A DNA stretch of 64,000 bases, from the NCBI RefSeq assembly GCF_007786235.1, contig NZ_VNFK01000005.1, positions 287,231-351,230 on the forward strand, given 5' to 3'. Source of the stretch: Paenarthrobacter nitroguajacolicus (GTDB lineage: Bacteria > Actinomycetota > Actinomycetes > Actinomycetales > Micrococcaceae). A program made the position numbers and the translations under genes. This document shows positions 8,089 to 17,293 of this stretch, one piece after another; the first letter of the stretch is position 1, and every line of letters begins with the position of its first letter. The notes below the pieces were generated by a model. The model saw only the letters and a list, made by a program, of their open reading frames with translations. It did no database searches and had not been told where the DNA came from.

Positions 8089-9396
8089 GTGGACTTGAAC
8101 CGACCTGCTCTCCCGCTCCAGAACAAAGCCGCAAAACGCAAAACCCTAGCGGCGACCGCAATCGCCGCAGCCCTCCTCCTCAGCGCGTGCGGCGGGGGAG
8201 CCGCACCCCAAGGTGCCGAGCAAGCGGCAGCTGCCGATCCGGCGTCGGGCGCTAATGCCAGCGGTACCGTGAACATCTGCGGCGTCAAGGACGCGAGCGG
8301 TATCTACAAGGGCACGGCGGAGGCGTTCACGAAGGGGAACGGCAAGGTCACGGCCAAGTACACCGAGATCGGCGCCACCACTGATGAGGCGCGCACGCAG
8401 ATTGTGCAGCGGCTCGAAGGTAAGTCCACGGAGTGCGACCTCTTCGTCACGGACGTGATCTGGACCTCCGAGTTCGCCTCTCAGGGCTGGCTGCTGGACC
8501 AGACCAAACTGGTGGAGGCCAACAAGGACCGGCTCATTCCCTCCACTGTGGAAACCACCAAGTACCAGGACAAGTACTGGGGCTCGCCGTTCTTCACCAA
8601 CGCCGGGTTGATCTACTACCAGAAGGACAAGGTAGCCAAGCCCGAGTCCTGGCAGCAGCTCTACGCGGAAGCCGCCAAGGCTCCCGGCAACGGCTACGTC
8701 TACCAAGGCAAGCAGTACGAGGGCCTCACGGTGAACTTCCTCGAAATGCTTTACAGCGCAGGCGGCGAAGTCCTCAACGACCAGGGCGACGTCACGATCG
8801 ACTCCAAGGAAACCCGCGACGTCCTCAACTTCATGAGCGACGGACTCAAGAACGGCTCAGCAGACCGCGCCGTCCTCACCTACAACGAAGACCCGGCCCG
8901 CCTCGCCTACGAGTCCGGCGACTTCGGGTACCAGCGCAACTGGCCGCACGTGTACCGCCTGCTGAACGCGACACCGCTGGCGTCCAGCTTCGCGGTCGCG
9001 CCGCTGCCGGCATGGGAAGGCGGCAAGGCCTCCGGCGTGCTCGGCGGTTGGAACCTGGCAATCTCGGCCCACTCCACCAACCAGGCAGGGGCTGTCGCGT
9101 TCATCAACTTCGCCACGACGCCGGACTGGCAGAAGCACGTGGCCATGGACTACTCGCAGGCCCCGGTCAACGAGGCCGCCTATTCTGACGCGGCTGTGCT
9201 AGAAAAGATGCCGTTCGCCACGGAACTCCTCGCCTCGGTGAAGGGTGCCAAGCCGCGCCCGATCTCCCCGGTCTACCCGCAGATCAGCCAGGCGATCTAC
9301 AAGAACGTCTACGCCGTCCTCTCCGGCACCGCCTCCACCGAGGAAGCCGTGAAGAAGATGGCTGACGAAATCACCACCGCCAAGGCGAGCTTCTAG
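8089..9396 (+). CDS. Carbohydrate ABC transporter substrate-binding lipoprotein (family 1)
   Basis: A 435-residue lipoprotein that captures a sugar outside the membrane for the two downstream permeases. The GTG at 8089 is chosen because AAAGGAG (8076-8082) precedes it by 6 nt and it gives a proper lipoprotein signal: basic KRK, a hydrophobic core, and lipobox LSAC with Cys34. The upstream ATG at 7972 would place the operator inside the gene. The body resembles MalE-type binding proteins (for example SPFFTNAGLIYYQKD, and the WPHVYRLL region). First gene of the operon, with only 2 bp before the next gene. The substrate cannot be read from sequence; the ThuA and Gfo/Idh neighbours suggest a disaccharide or glycoside. 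Confidence 0.93.
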   Translation: MDLNRPALPLQNKAAKRKTLAATAIAAALLLSACGGGAAPQGAEQAAAADPASGANASGTVNICGVKDASGIYKGTAEAFTKGNGKVTAKYTEIGATTDEARTQIVQRLEGKSTECDLFVTDVIWTSEFASQGWLLDQTKLVEANKDRLIPSTVETTKYQDKYWGSPFFTNAGLIYYQKDKVAKPESWQQLYAEAAKAPGNGYVYQGKQYEGLTVNFLEMLYSAGGEVLNDQGDVTIDSKETRDVLNFMSDGLKNGSADRAVLTYNEDPARLAYESGDFGYQRNWPHVYRLLNATPLASSFAVAPLPAWEGGKASGVLGGWNLAISAHSTNQAGAVAFINFATTPDWQKHVAMDYSQAPVNEAAYSDAAVLEKMPFATELLASVKGAKPRPISPVYPQISQAIYKNVYAVLSGTASTEEAVKKMADEITTAKASF

Positions 9397-9398
9397 CC

Positions 9399-10340
9399 AT
9401 GGCCCTCAGAACAATCCCGCCAAGCCGCGGCCCAGCGAAGACAAGCGGTCGCGACCGCGCCGAACGCAAGCTCGCGTTCCGCATGACCGCGCCGTCGCTG
9501 GTGATCATGGCGCTGGTTGCGGCGGTCCCCATCGGCTACGCGATCTGGCTCTCGCTGAATCAGTACAGCGTCCGCACCGCAGGCCTGTCCCGCTTTGTCG
9601 GCCTGGAAAACTACATCAACGCCCTCGCAAGCCGGGAGTGGTGGGCGGCGTTCGGCCAGACGTTCCTCTTCGCAGGGCTGTCGGTCAGCCTGGAACTGGT
9701 CCTCGGCACGGCCATGGCGCTCCTGCTCAACCTCGCGTTCAAGGGCCGCGCGGTCCTGCGCACCGTGGTGCTGCTGCCGTACGCGATCATCACCGTGGTC
9801 AGCGCCATCACCTGGCAAACGATGTTCCAGCCCAATATGGGCCTGGTCACCAACGTCCTCTCCGCGCTGGGCCTGCCGGGCGGCGACGTCGTGTGGCTCG
9901 GGGAGCACGGTTACGCGATGGCCGTGATCGTCATGGCCGACGTCTGGAAGACCACGCCCTTCGCGGCGCTCATCATCCTGGCCGGCCTGCAGGTCATCTC
10001 CGCCGAAACGTACGAGGCCGCGGAACTCGACGGCGCCAGCAAATGGCAGACCTTCGTCAACATCACCCTGCCGCTCCTGCGCCCGGCAATCGTCCTCGCC
10101 GCGATCTTCCGCACCATGGACGCCCTCCGCGTCTTCGACCTGCCGTTCGTCCTCACCCGCGGAGCCAACGGCACCGAATCCATGTCCATGCTCGCCTACA
10201 CCCAACTGCGCGAAAACCGGCTGGTGGGCGAAGGCTCGGCGCTGTCCATCTTGACCTTCCTCACCGTCATGGTGGTCTCCGTTATCTACGTACGCTTCGC
10301 CGGCGGCAACATCCGCGACGTCGCGAAGGAGGAACAATGA
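9399..10340 (+). CDS. Sugar ABC transporter permease, MalF/UgpA type
   Basis: A 313-residue inner-membrane permease with about six transmembrane segments. The cytoplasmic EAA loop that docks to the ATPase is present as EAAELDGASKWQTF followed by ITLPLL. It starts 2 bp after the binding-protein stop and overlaps the next permease by ATGA, so the three are one transcript. No ATP-binding protein gene lies in the operon; in actinobacteria such carbohydrate systems commonly share an MsiK-like ATPase encoded elsewhere. Confidence 0.94.
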   Translation: MALRTIPPSRGPAKTSGRDRAERKLAFRMTAPSLVIMALVAAVPIGYAIWLSLNQYSVRTAGLSRFVGLENYINALASREWWAAFGQTFLFAGLSVSLELVLGTAMALLLNLAFKGRAVLRTVVLLPYAIITVVSAITWQTMFQPNMGLVTNVLSALGLPGGDVVWLGEHGYAMAVIVMADVWKTTPFAALIILAGLQVISAETYEAAELDGASKWQTFVNITLPLLRPAIVLAAIFRTMDALRVFDLPFVLTRGANGTESMSMLAYTQLRENRLVGEGSALSILTFLTVMVVSVIYVRFAGGNIRDVAKEEQ

Positions 10341-11235
10341 GCACGCTGACTGCAGAACGCCCGACGCCGGAACTCGCCACGCGCGCCAAGGCACCGAAGC
10401 GTCGCTTGCGTGGGGAGGCGAAACTGCACCCCATGGTGTGGGTGTTCGTGGTGGCGGTCATGGGCTTCTCGCTCATCCCTTTCTACTGGCTGGTCAACAC
10501 CTCCCTTAAGAAGGGCGCGAGCCTGTCACAAGGCGAGCTCTTCCCGAGCCAACCGACCCTGGAGAACTATCTGGTGGTCTTCCAGAACCCCGAGTTCCTC
10601 TTGGCCTTGCGCAATTCGGTGATTATCGCCGTCGTGACTACAACAGTGGCGCTGGTGTTCGCGTCCTTCGCCGCCTATGCGCTGGCCCGATTGAAGATGC
10701 GCCGCAAGGCGATGATCCTGACGCTGATCCTCTCGGTACCACGTTCCCGGCCATCGCCATCGCGGCCCCGATGTTCTCCATTTGGCGCGAGATCGGGCTG
10801 TACGACACGTTGCTCGGCCTCATCATCCCGAAGCTGACGTTCGCCTTGCCGCTGGCGATTTATACGCTGACGTCCTTCTTCAAGGAGATTCCGCGTGAGC
10901 TCGAGGAATCCGCGTACATGGACGGCGCCACGCCGTTCACCGCGTTCCGCAAGGTCATCCTGCCGCTGGCGGTCCCCGGCCTGGCGACGACGGCGATCCT
11001 GGTGTTCATCTCGGTCTGGAACGAATTCCTCCTGGCCGTCACGCTGACCACCTCGCCCGAAGCCCGGCCCGTGCCTGTCGCGATCGCGTTCTTCAGCGGC
11101 ACCAGCGAGTTCGACCAACCCCTCGGCACCATCAGCGCCGCGTCGGTGATCATCACCGTCCCGCTCGTGATCCTCGTGCTGCTGTGCCAGAAACGCATCG
11201 TTTCCGGCATGACAGCCGGCGCGGTCAAGGGCTGA
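10337..11235 (+). pseudogene. Sugar ABC transporter permease, MalG type, with a one-base frameshift
   Basis: The frame starting at ATG 10337 (ATGA overlap with the previous permease) encodes a normal MalG-type N-terminus (MVWVFVVAVMGFSLIPFYWL) up to about codon 133 (LILSV), then degenerates. The family-like sequence resumes in the next frame at 10738 with TTFPAIAIAAPMF and continues to 11235, including the EAA loop EESAYMDGATPFTAF. Adding one base between 10737 and 10738 gives a complete 299-residue permease. The downstream part keeps normal codon use, so the event is recent or a sequencing error. If real, the transporter is inactive, which would be odd in an otherwise intact operon. Confidence 0.8.
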
Positions 11236-11298
11236 CCCCGTCACAAAATCCAAGAACCACCCACTGACTCCCAGAAACCCGGAAAGAACAGGAACAAC

Positions 11299-12402
11299 GT
11301 GAGCATTCAGCAGCAGGCCCCGTCCACAACCCTCAAGGTGGGAGTTGTGGGCATCGGTTGGGCCGGCCAGCAGCACCTCAAGGCGTACAGCAACATCGAC
11401 GGCGTCGAGATCGTCGCCGTCGCGGGCATGGAAGCCGACCTCCTTGCCCAGCTGAAGGAGGAGTACAGCATCCCGCACGCGTTCGCCCGCTGGGAGGACA
11501 TGATCGAGCTGGAAGGCCTCGACGCCGTCAGCGTCGCCGTGCCGACGTTCCTGCACGCACCCATCGCCATTGCCTCGCTCGAGCGCGGACTGCATGTGCT
11601 GAGCGAAAAGCCGTTGGCGCGTAACGCCGTCGAGGGTCAACAGATGGTGGATGCCGCCCGTAAGGCAGGCCGCGTCCTGGACGTCGCGTTCAACCATCGC
11701 CGCCGCGGCGACATTCAGGCACTCAAGGAAGTGATCGACGCCGGCACGCTGGGTCGCCCGTACTACGCCAAGGCGTCGTGGCTGCGCAGGCAGGGCATTC
11801 CGATGCTGGGCAGCTGGTTCACCAACCCGGAACTGGCCGGCGGCGGACCGCTTGCCGACATCGGCGTGCACGTCCTGGACTACTCGCTGCACCTCCTTGG
11901 CGAACCCAAGGTGCTGGCCGTCTCGGCGTCGACCCATTCCGAACTCGGCCCGCGCGGCCTCGGCGGCAACGCGAGGTATACGGCGTCGAACTCCAGCCAC
12001 AAGTTTGAAGTGGAAGACTTCGCCTCCGCATTCATCCGGCTGGAAGGCGGCGGGACCCTGATCCTGGAAGCCGGTTGGGCCACGTACCGCGACGAGCGGG
12101 ACCTGATGGACTTCACTGTTTACGGGACCGACGGCGGCGCGGACTTGCGCTCGGTCGGCGCCTCTGAGAACCCGGTAGCGGACGTCCACGTCTTCACCGA
12201 AAAGGACGGTGAGAACGCCGACTTCGAGGTGGTGGCCGAACCCGGGCGAGCCCACCAGGCCGTCGTCGACGACTTCATCGCCGCTGTGCGCGGCGGCGAA
12301 ACGGTGTGGGGAAGCCATGACGGTTCCCTTGCCCTCAGCCGGGCCCTGGTGCTCGATGCCTGCTACAAATCCGCCCTTGAACAACGTGAAGTGGTGCTCT
12401 GA
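11299..12402 (+). CDS. Gfo/Idh/MocA-family sugar dehydrogenase
   Basis: A 367-residue NAD(P)-dependent oxidoreductase. The N-terminal Rossmann motif is [17 protein letters not shown] (residues 13-29). The family EKP motif is LSEKPLARN, with the lysine near residue 103. The C-terminal domain contains [21 protein letters not shown] with the catalytic-type D and H. It starts at GTG 11299, 63 bp after the permease. One of two such dehydrogenases flanking ThuA; together they probably oxidise the imported sugar, perhaps to a 3-keto derivative as in ThuAB-type pathways, but the substrate is unproven. Confidence 0.92.
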   Translation: MSIQQQAPSTTLKVGVVGIGWAGQQHLKAYSNIDGVEIVAVAGMEADLLAQLKEEYSIPHAFARWEDMIELEGLDAVSVAVPTFLHAPIAIASLERGLHVLSEKPLARNAVEGQQMVDAARKAGRVLDVAFNHRRRGDIQALKEVIDAGTLGRPYYAKASWLRRQGIPMLGSWFTNPELAGGGPLADIGVHVLDYSLHLLGEPKVLAVSASTHSELGPRGLGGNARYTASNSSHKFEVEDFASAFIRLEGGGTLILEAGWATYRDERDLMDFTVYGTDGGADLRSVGASENPVADVHVFTEKDGENADFEVVAEPGRAHQAVVDDFIAAVRGGETVWGSHDGSLALSRALVLDACYKSALEQREVVL

Positions 12403-12403
12403 A

Positions 12404-13147
12404 ATGTCTGATTCGAAATTGAAGATTGTCGTCTGGAACGAGGCCGTGCACGAGGCCCGTAACGAGCCCGCAACCATTGGCGAGATGTACCCCGAAGGGA
12501 TCCACGGCGCCATCGCCGCCGGGCTGCGCGGCTTCTACCCGGACTCCGAAATCACGACGGCGACACTCGCCGATCCCGAGCACGGACTCTCCGAGGAAGT
12601 TCTGGAGCAGACCGACGTGCTGCTCTGGTGGGGGCACATTGCGCATGGAGAAGTTGCTGACGAAGTAGTGGAGCGCGTGCAGCGACACGTCCTGGGTGGC
12701 ATGGGACTTGTGGTGCTCCATTCCGGGCACTTCGCCAAGATCTTCACCCGGCTGCTGGGAACCACCTGCTCGCTGAAGTGGCGCAACGAGGGCGAACGCG
12801 AGCTGGTGTGGACGGTCAAGCCGTCGCACCCGATCGCGGCCGGCATTGAGAGCCCGATCGTGATTCCGCAGCAGGAGATGTACGGCGAGCTGTTCGACAT
12901 TCCGGAGCCTGATGACCTGATCTTCATCAGCTCGTTCACCGGGGGGGAGGTGTTCCGCTCCGGCGTGACGTTCTCGCGCGGCAAGGGCCGGATCTTCTAC
13001 TTCAGCCCCGGCGACCAGGAGTACCCGGTGTACCACCAGCCACAGATCCAGAAGGTCATCGCCAACGGTGTCGGCTGGGTGGCGCAGCCGGGCGTCTTCC
13101 GGGAGTCACCCGAGGTTTCCAACCCTTCACGGGGCTGGTTCGAGTAG
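12404..13147 (+). CDS. thuA: ThuA-like (trehalose utilization) protein
   Basis: A 247-residue protein of the ThuA family, which has a class I glutamine amidotransferase-like fold. It begins [13 protein letters not shown] immediately after the preceding dehydrogenase (1 bp gap) and contains [26 protein letters not shown] and [16 protein letters not shown], regions conserved in the family. In rhizobial thu operons ThuA acts with a Gfo/Idh-type ThuB in utilisation of trehalose and related disaccharides. Here it lies between two Gfo/Idh genes, supporting a shared pathway. The reaction catalysed is not deduced from sequence. Confidence 0.88.
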   Translation: MSDSKLKIVVWNEAVHEARNEPATIGEMYPEGIHGAIAAGLRGFYPDSEITTATLADPEHGLSEEVLEQTDVLLWWGHIAHGEVADEVVERVQRHVLGGMGLVVLHSGHFAKIFTRLLGTTCSLKWRNEGERELVWTVKPSHPIAAGIESPIVIPQQEMYGELFDIPEPDDLIFISSFTGGEVFRSGVTFSRGKGRIFYFSPGDQEYPVYHQPQIQKVIANGVGWVAQPGVFRESPEVSNPSRGWFE

Positions 13148-13150
13148 GCC

Positions 13151-14317
13151 ATGACCGCTTCGCTTACTTCTGGCCGTCCGTTGGGCGTGGCCGCCATCGG
13201 TTACGCCTTCATGGGGAAGGCCCACTCGAACGCGTGGCGGAACGTGGCCAGCTTCTTCGACGTCCCGGCCTTCGAACAGAAAGTGCTGGTTGGCCGGGAC
13301 GCCTTGGCGGTGGCCGAAGCCGCCGCCAAGTACGGTTGGGCCGAGTCAGCTACCGACTGGCGTTCCGTGATTTCGCGGGACGACATCGACATTGTGGACA
13401 TCTGCGCGCCCGGTTGGATGCACGCGGAGATCGCTCTGGAAGCTCTGGCCGCCGGGAAGCATGTGCTGGTGGAGAAGCCGCTCGCCAACACTCTGGAGGA
13501 GGCCGAGTTGATGGCTTCCGCCGCAGCTTCGGCGCGGGGCCGGGGTGTGCAATCGATGATCGGCTTCAACTACCGCCGCGTTCCTGCACTTGCATTGGCC
13601 CGCGAACTGATTGCCGAAGGACGTCTCGGAACCGTGCGGCACGTCCGTGCCGCGTACCTGCAGGACTGGCTTTCCGACGTCGAAACCCCCATGAGTTGGC
13701 GGCTCCGCAAGGAGACGGCCGGGTCCGGGGCGCTCGGCGACATCGCCTCCCACGCCATCGATCAGGTCCAGCACCTCACAGGCCAAACCGTCACCGAGGT
13801 GACCGGAACGTTGCGGACTTTTGTGGCCGAACGTCCCGGTGCCGCTGGGCTTGAGAAAGTGACAGTCGACGACGCCGCGTGGGCCACTTTGGGCCTGACC
13901 GGCGGCGTGAGTGCCTCCGTAGAAGCGTCACGAGTGGCTACGGGACAGAAGAACTCTTTGAAGATAGAGATCTACGGGTCTTTGGGTTCGTTGACGTTCG
14001 ATCTGGAGAATCTGAACGAGCTCGGTTTCCTGGACGCTACGGTTCCCGTGCGGGAGCAGGGCTTCCGGCGGATCCTGGTCAACGAGCCCGAGCACCCTTA
14101 CGCTGCGGCGTGGTGGCCGCAGGGGCACATCATCGGTTGGGAGCACACGTTCACGCACCAGATCCGGGACTTCCTGCTTGCTGTTCGCGACGGAAGCGAG
14201 CCGTCGCCGTCGTTCGATGACGGGCTGCAGATCCAGCGGGTCCTGGCCGCCGTCGAAGAGTCGGCGCGGAACAGGAGCACGGTGACGGAGGTACGGGAGC
14301 GGGTTGCTGTCAGTTAA
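13151..14317 (+). CDS. Second Gfo/Idh/MocA-family dehydrogenase
   Basis: A 388-residue oxidoreductase with N-terminal dinucleotide-binding region GVAAIGYAFMGKAHSNAW, EKP motif LVEKPLANT and C-terminal motif GSGALGDIASHAIDQVQHLTG. It starts 3 bp after thuA and is the last gene of the operon; a strong hairpin follows 6 bp after its stop. It differs clearly from the first Gfo/Idh protein (long YAAAWWPQGHIIGWEHTFTH region near the C-terminus), so the two probably act on different substrates or in opposite steps of one route. Confidence 0.92.
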   Translation: MTASLTSGRPLGVAAIGYAFMGKAHSNAWRNVASFFDVPAFEQKVLVGRDALAVAEAAAKYGWAESATDWRSVISRDDIDIVDICAPGWMHAEIALEALAAGKHVLVEKPLANTLEEAELMASAAASARGRGVQSMIGFNYRRVPALALARELIAEGRLGTVRHVRAAYLQDWLSDVETPMSWRLRKETAGSGALGDIASHAIDQVQHLTGQTVTEVTGTLRTFVAERPGAAGLEKVTVDDAAWATLGLTGGVSASVEASRVATGQKNSLKIEIYGSLGSLTFDLENLNELGFLDATVPVREQGFRRILVNEPEHPYAAAWWPQGHIIGWEHTFTHQIRDFLLAVRDGSEPSPSFDDGLQIQRVLAAVEESARNRSTVTEVRERVAVS

Positions 14318-14323
14318 ACGACG

Positions 14324-14353
14324 AGGGCCGCGACCCTTGAGGGTCGCGGCCCT
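14324..14353. terminator. Bidirectional terminator after the sugar operon
   Basis: AGGGCCGCGACCC (14324-14336) and GGGTCGCGGCCCT (14341-14353) form a perfect 13-bp stem with loop TTGA. It lies between two convergent genes (stops at 14317 and 14368) and could serve both. Confidence 0.85.
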
Positions 14354-14367
14354 GATCGGGCGGGCTG

Positions 14368-15090
14368 CTACTTGATCAGTGCTGCTGCCTGCTCCATGAG
14401 GTCGCTGGCCGTGGCAACGCCGTTGGCGTCAGCGCCCTTGCCGGACGCCGTAGCGGAGATCAGCACGCCCTCCTTGATGGCGTAGGCCATGTACGTGGTT
14501 TGTGCCGCGCCGCTGGCTGTGGACATTTCGGTCTTGTAGGCCACTGTTCCGGGGACCGTGTTGATGCCGTCGAACTTTTCAGTGGAGACGTTCATCGATT
14601 GACCGGACATGGACAGCGTCATCTTGGCGCACTTCTCTGCCTGGACGCCGTTCTTATCGATGCTGTCCTGAAGCTTCTGCTTATCGAGCCCGGACGTCAG
14701 CGTCACCATGGTCATGACCCCGGATTCAGCATCCAGGTCGGCGCCGGCAGCCGTGGTGGAACCGGCGAGGGTCTCACTTCCGCCCAGCGTTGCAAGGTCC
14801 TTGCACTCAGACGGTTCGATGGTGAACATGCTCATGAGCGCCTTCATGGGATTCTCCTGGGCGACTTCCTCACTGGAAGCAACGGTCAATTCCTTGCCAG
14901 ACTTAGGCTTGATCTGCTTCACCAGTTCAACGAGCTCGTCGTTGGTGTACTGCTTGGCAGCGGTGGGCGTGGGCGACGCCGCAGCCTCTTGCGAAGCGCT
15001 ATCAGTGGAGCCGGTTGACCCACCACATCCGGTCAGTGCCATCACTACCAGCGCCGATATTCCGACGCTCTGCAGCGCAAACTTCTTCAC
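14368..15090 (-). CDS. Putative lipoprotein, unknown function
   Basis: A 240-residue exported lipoprotein: MKKFALQS, a hydrophobic core, then lipobox LTGC with Cys22, followed by a Ser/Thr/Ala-rich linker to about residue 45. The mature domain is soluble, has Cys residues near positions 97 and 154 and shows alternating strand-like stretches. The GTG at 15090 follows GGGGGAAA. It resembles the small secreted lipoproteins common in Micrococcaceae, with no enzyme motif. It is divergent from a four-helix membrane protein gene. Confidence 0.75.
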   Translation of the reverse strand: MKKFALQSVGISALVVMALTGCGGSTGSTDSASQEAAASPTPTAAKQYTNDELVELVKQIKPKSGKELTVASSEEVAQENPMKALMSMFTIEPSECKDLATLGGSETLAGSTTAAGADLDAESGVMTMVTLTSGLDKQKLQDSIDKNGVQAEKCAKMTLSMSGQSMNVSTEKFDGINTVPGTVAYKTEMSTASGAAQTTYMAYAIKEGVLISATASGKGADANGVATASDLMEQAAALIK

Positions 15091-15280
15091 TCTATTTCCC
15101 CCAATGGGTCTGCTTTTAGCGCTGGGTGGTCCCCAGCCGAGATAACACTATCGTTCGTTAACATGTGGGCGCCGCCGCTTCGATGCCGGAAGCTTCCGCC
15201 GAGGGGTGTTCTGCTCCACACTGGTTCTATCCAGCCTCGCTGGGTGCGGGATTTTCGGGCTTGCCGAAACGAGGAAGACG

Positions 15281-15694
15281 ATGCAGAAAGCGCGTGTGGC
15301 GGCCGTGCTGACGTGGATCTACGCTGCAGCATTCGGGATCCCCGCTATTCCAGTCGGCATCCACCTCCTACAGAACGGGTACCTGCCGATGTTCATGGAC
15401 CTGTTCCCGATGTACGCGGGTCCATGGGACGGCCTGCAAAGCTGGACCTTCGTGGCGCTGCTCATTGCGTTCCTTGGTGCAGTGCTGGTTGCGTCGTGGG
15501 CGGCTTGGCTGGCATGGAGGGGGCGCAAGTCCGGGCTGGTTCTTGGGCTGGCCCTCTTGCCTGTGGAAGCAGTGTTCTGGATAGGCTTCGACCTGCCTTT
15601 CCCTTGGTTGTTCGGCGGGGCCCGCGGCTTGCTGTACGCGCTCGCCTTGATGTCCCTGCGGCAGCATCCGGAGGGGCGGCTGGCTGGCGGCTAG
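15281..15694 (+). CDS. Four-helix integral membrane protein
   Basis: A 137-residue protein with four hydrophobic segments (for example VAAVLTWIYAAAFGIPAIP and TFVALLIAFLGAVLVASWAAW), short charged loops and a basic C-terminus. ATG 15281 is chosen because GAGGAAG lies just upstream and the sequence before it reads as an unlikely extension. No catalytic motif. Family not recognised; such proteins are frequent in actinobacteria. Confidence 0.65.
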   Translation: MQKARVAAVLTWIYAAAFGIPAIPVGIHLLQNGYLPMFMDLFPMYAGPWDGLQSWTFVALLIAFLGAVLVASWAAWLAWRGRKSGLVLGLALLPVEAVFWIGFDLPFPWLFGGARGLLYALALMSLRQHPEGRLAGG

Positions 15695-15790
15695 TCGAGA
15701 CCCGACCCGTCCGGCAGTAGGAAGGTCTGCTACGGACGCCCGCGTCGTCAATCCCTGTGATCCGATAACGCAGCTGGTTGGCTAGGCGTT

Positions 15791-16174
15791 ATGGAACAAC
15801 GCTTTGTGCGCTACCAATCGAGCACGCCTGATGCGAAAGGGCGACACCTTGGGATCTTCGCCCTCGCGAACCGATTGGCGAAGGAGGGCAGCCTCAGCCC
15901 CGAAGATTGGGGCCGTTGGCGCAGGGCAAACGATTTTTACGACGCGGCTTACGTAACGCCTGAGGCGTCGATCTACGCAGCCCCGGGCGCACAGGCGTGG
16001 TTCAAACTAACGGCCACACACCTGTTGAGCAGAATAGATTTCTATGTCGATCTTCTGCGCCGGCATGATGTTCCCTGCAGGGCGGTCTATTCAAGCGATC
16101 CGGGCGACGTCCTGTATGAGGACGATGTTCAGGTTGTCGTCGTCCCGTACGAAGTGCAGCTAGGTCTTTCTTAG
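15791..16174 (+). CDS. Hypothetical protein
   Basis: A 127-residue soluble protein, rich in aromatic and charged residues (GRWRRANDFYDAAY, HLLSRIDFYVDLLRRHDVP), with normal codon use for the region. No signal peptide, membrane segment or recognised motif. The start at ATG 15791 has no clear ribosome binding site. Its C-terminal half (VYSSDPGDVLYEDDVQVVVVP) looks like a compact alpha/beta fold. Function unknown. Confidence 0.6.
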   Translation: MEQRFVRYQSSTPDAKGRHLGIFALANRLAKEGSLSPEDWGRWRRANDFYDAAYVTPEASIYAAPGAQAWFKLTATHLLSRIDFYVDLLRRHDVPCRAVYSSDPGDVLYEDDVQVVVVPYEVQLGLS

Positions 16175-16256
16175 CGGCCCGCGGAGGACCCCGTTCCGTG
16201 TTGGGCGGGCACAGCGCTTCGGAAGTACGCGAATAGCGCACTGATAGACTCCTGCA

Positions 16257-16709
16257 GTGCAAAAGCCATCACGGTCCACCAGAGAGCTCCGCGGTGCAGC
16301 AGGGTTGCTTATCGCACAGGGTGTCCTGATGGAGGGCCTAGTATTCATCGGACTCTTAGTGCTGCTGGGCCTAGGGGTCACACAGGATGTCATTACCCGG
16401 AACGCACATATATTCGCCTTGCCATACCTGCAGGACAACCTTTATCTCATGATGGCGATGAGTGGAGTCTTCGCTGCTCTCCGGGTGACTGGGGGCATTG
16501 CCCTCTGGAGGGGCCGCCTGTGGGGCCTGGCGCTTTCACTCGTCAACTGTGCGGTCACGCTCGTGCTCATGATTTTCCTCTTGCCCGCCGGAATTGCTGA
16601 CGGGTTGTTGTCAGGTGCCGCACTTGTGCTCATACTTCACGGATGGCTGGGAACTCGATCCGTCAGCGGGGCGAACTTGCAATCGGATCTTCGGTCCAGC
16701 GTGCGCTGA
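16257..16709 (+). CDS. Small polytopic membrane protein
   Basis: A 150-residue protein with four predicted transmembrane helices (for example MEGLVFIGLLVLLGLGV and NLYLMMAMSGVFAALRVTGG). Start at GTG 16257, exactly 6 nt after a TAGACT hexamer (16245-16250), which suggests leaderless expression. No family recognised. Confidence 0.65.
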   Translation: MQKPSRSTRELRGAAGLLIAQGVLMEGLVFIGLLVLLGLGVTQDVITRNAHIFALPYLQDNLYLMMAMSGVFAALRVTGGIALWRGRLWGLALSLVNCAVTLVLMIFLLPAGIADGLLSGAALVLILHGWLGTRSVSGANLQSDLRSSVR

Positions 16710-16781
16710 GGCATCCCCTTTCGGCCGCACCATTTGCTGAGGCGCCAATCTGAGCCGAAACAGATGTCGTAGAATCGCGAC

Positions 16782-17264
16782 GTGAACGATAAGCGGCCCT
16801 TGTCATTGCGAGAAGCAATTGAGTTGGAACGCCCGGGAGCACTCTCTGCATCGCGTGAAGCTTTGCTTGAACGCTGGCGTTCCCTTCCTCCGGACAAAGG
16901 AACCGCACTCAGGCTCGCGTTTATCGAGTGGTGGTCTTGCAGTGAACCGGACTTTCTGACCGGCCTACCTGATTACGACTACGACGCGTCTTTGTTCCCC
17001 GAGCTGGCTGCCTTCCTCACTTCGGCGGAGGAGATTGACACTACGGTTCGGTTTGTCCTGGGCTGGATGTCGAAGTCATTCCCTTGGTGTTGTGGGTGCG
17101 GTCCGACGCCGTGGGAGTCTGTTGGGGAAAAGCTATGGTCAGAGTTCGAGACAAGCGGCGACCTGGACCTACCCGAGTTCTCGGACGATAGCGAGTACGG
17201 CGTCTACTTCACCCACATCTTCTCCTCCGCTCTGCAGAAACGGTCAGCCGACACTGGTGACTAG
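16782..17264 (+). CDS. Hypothetical protein
   Basis: A 160-residue acidic soluble protein containing a CCGCG cluster (SFPWCCGCGPTPW) that could be structural or metal-binding. The GTG at 16782 follows a near-consensus -10 (TAGAAT, 16770-16775) by 6 nt with no Shine-Dalgarno sequence, the leaderless arrangement seen elsewhere in the window. No relatives recognised. It converges on the methyltransferase gene (stop at 17294). Confidence 0.6.
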   Translation: MNDKRPLSLREAIELERPGALSASREALLERWRSLPPDKGTALRLAFIEWWSCSEPDFLTGLPDYDYDASLFPELAAFLTSAEEIDTTVRFVLGWMSKSFPWCCGCGPTPWESVGEKLWSEFETSGDLDLPEFSDDSEYGVYFTHIFSSALQKRSADTGD

Positions 17265-17293
17265 GGCCGCTGACGGTGAGTCACAGTGGATTC

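Noticed and set aside
9393..12513. Two very long open frames antisense to the permease and dehydrogenase genes
   Set aside because: Their translations are rich in Arg, Asp, Gly and His with no domain, and lie opposite well-supported genes. They arise from GC-rich codon bias.
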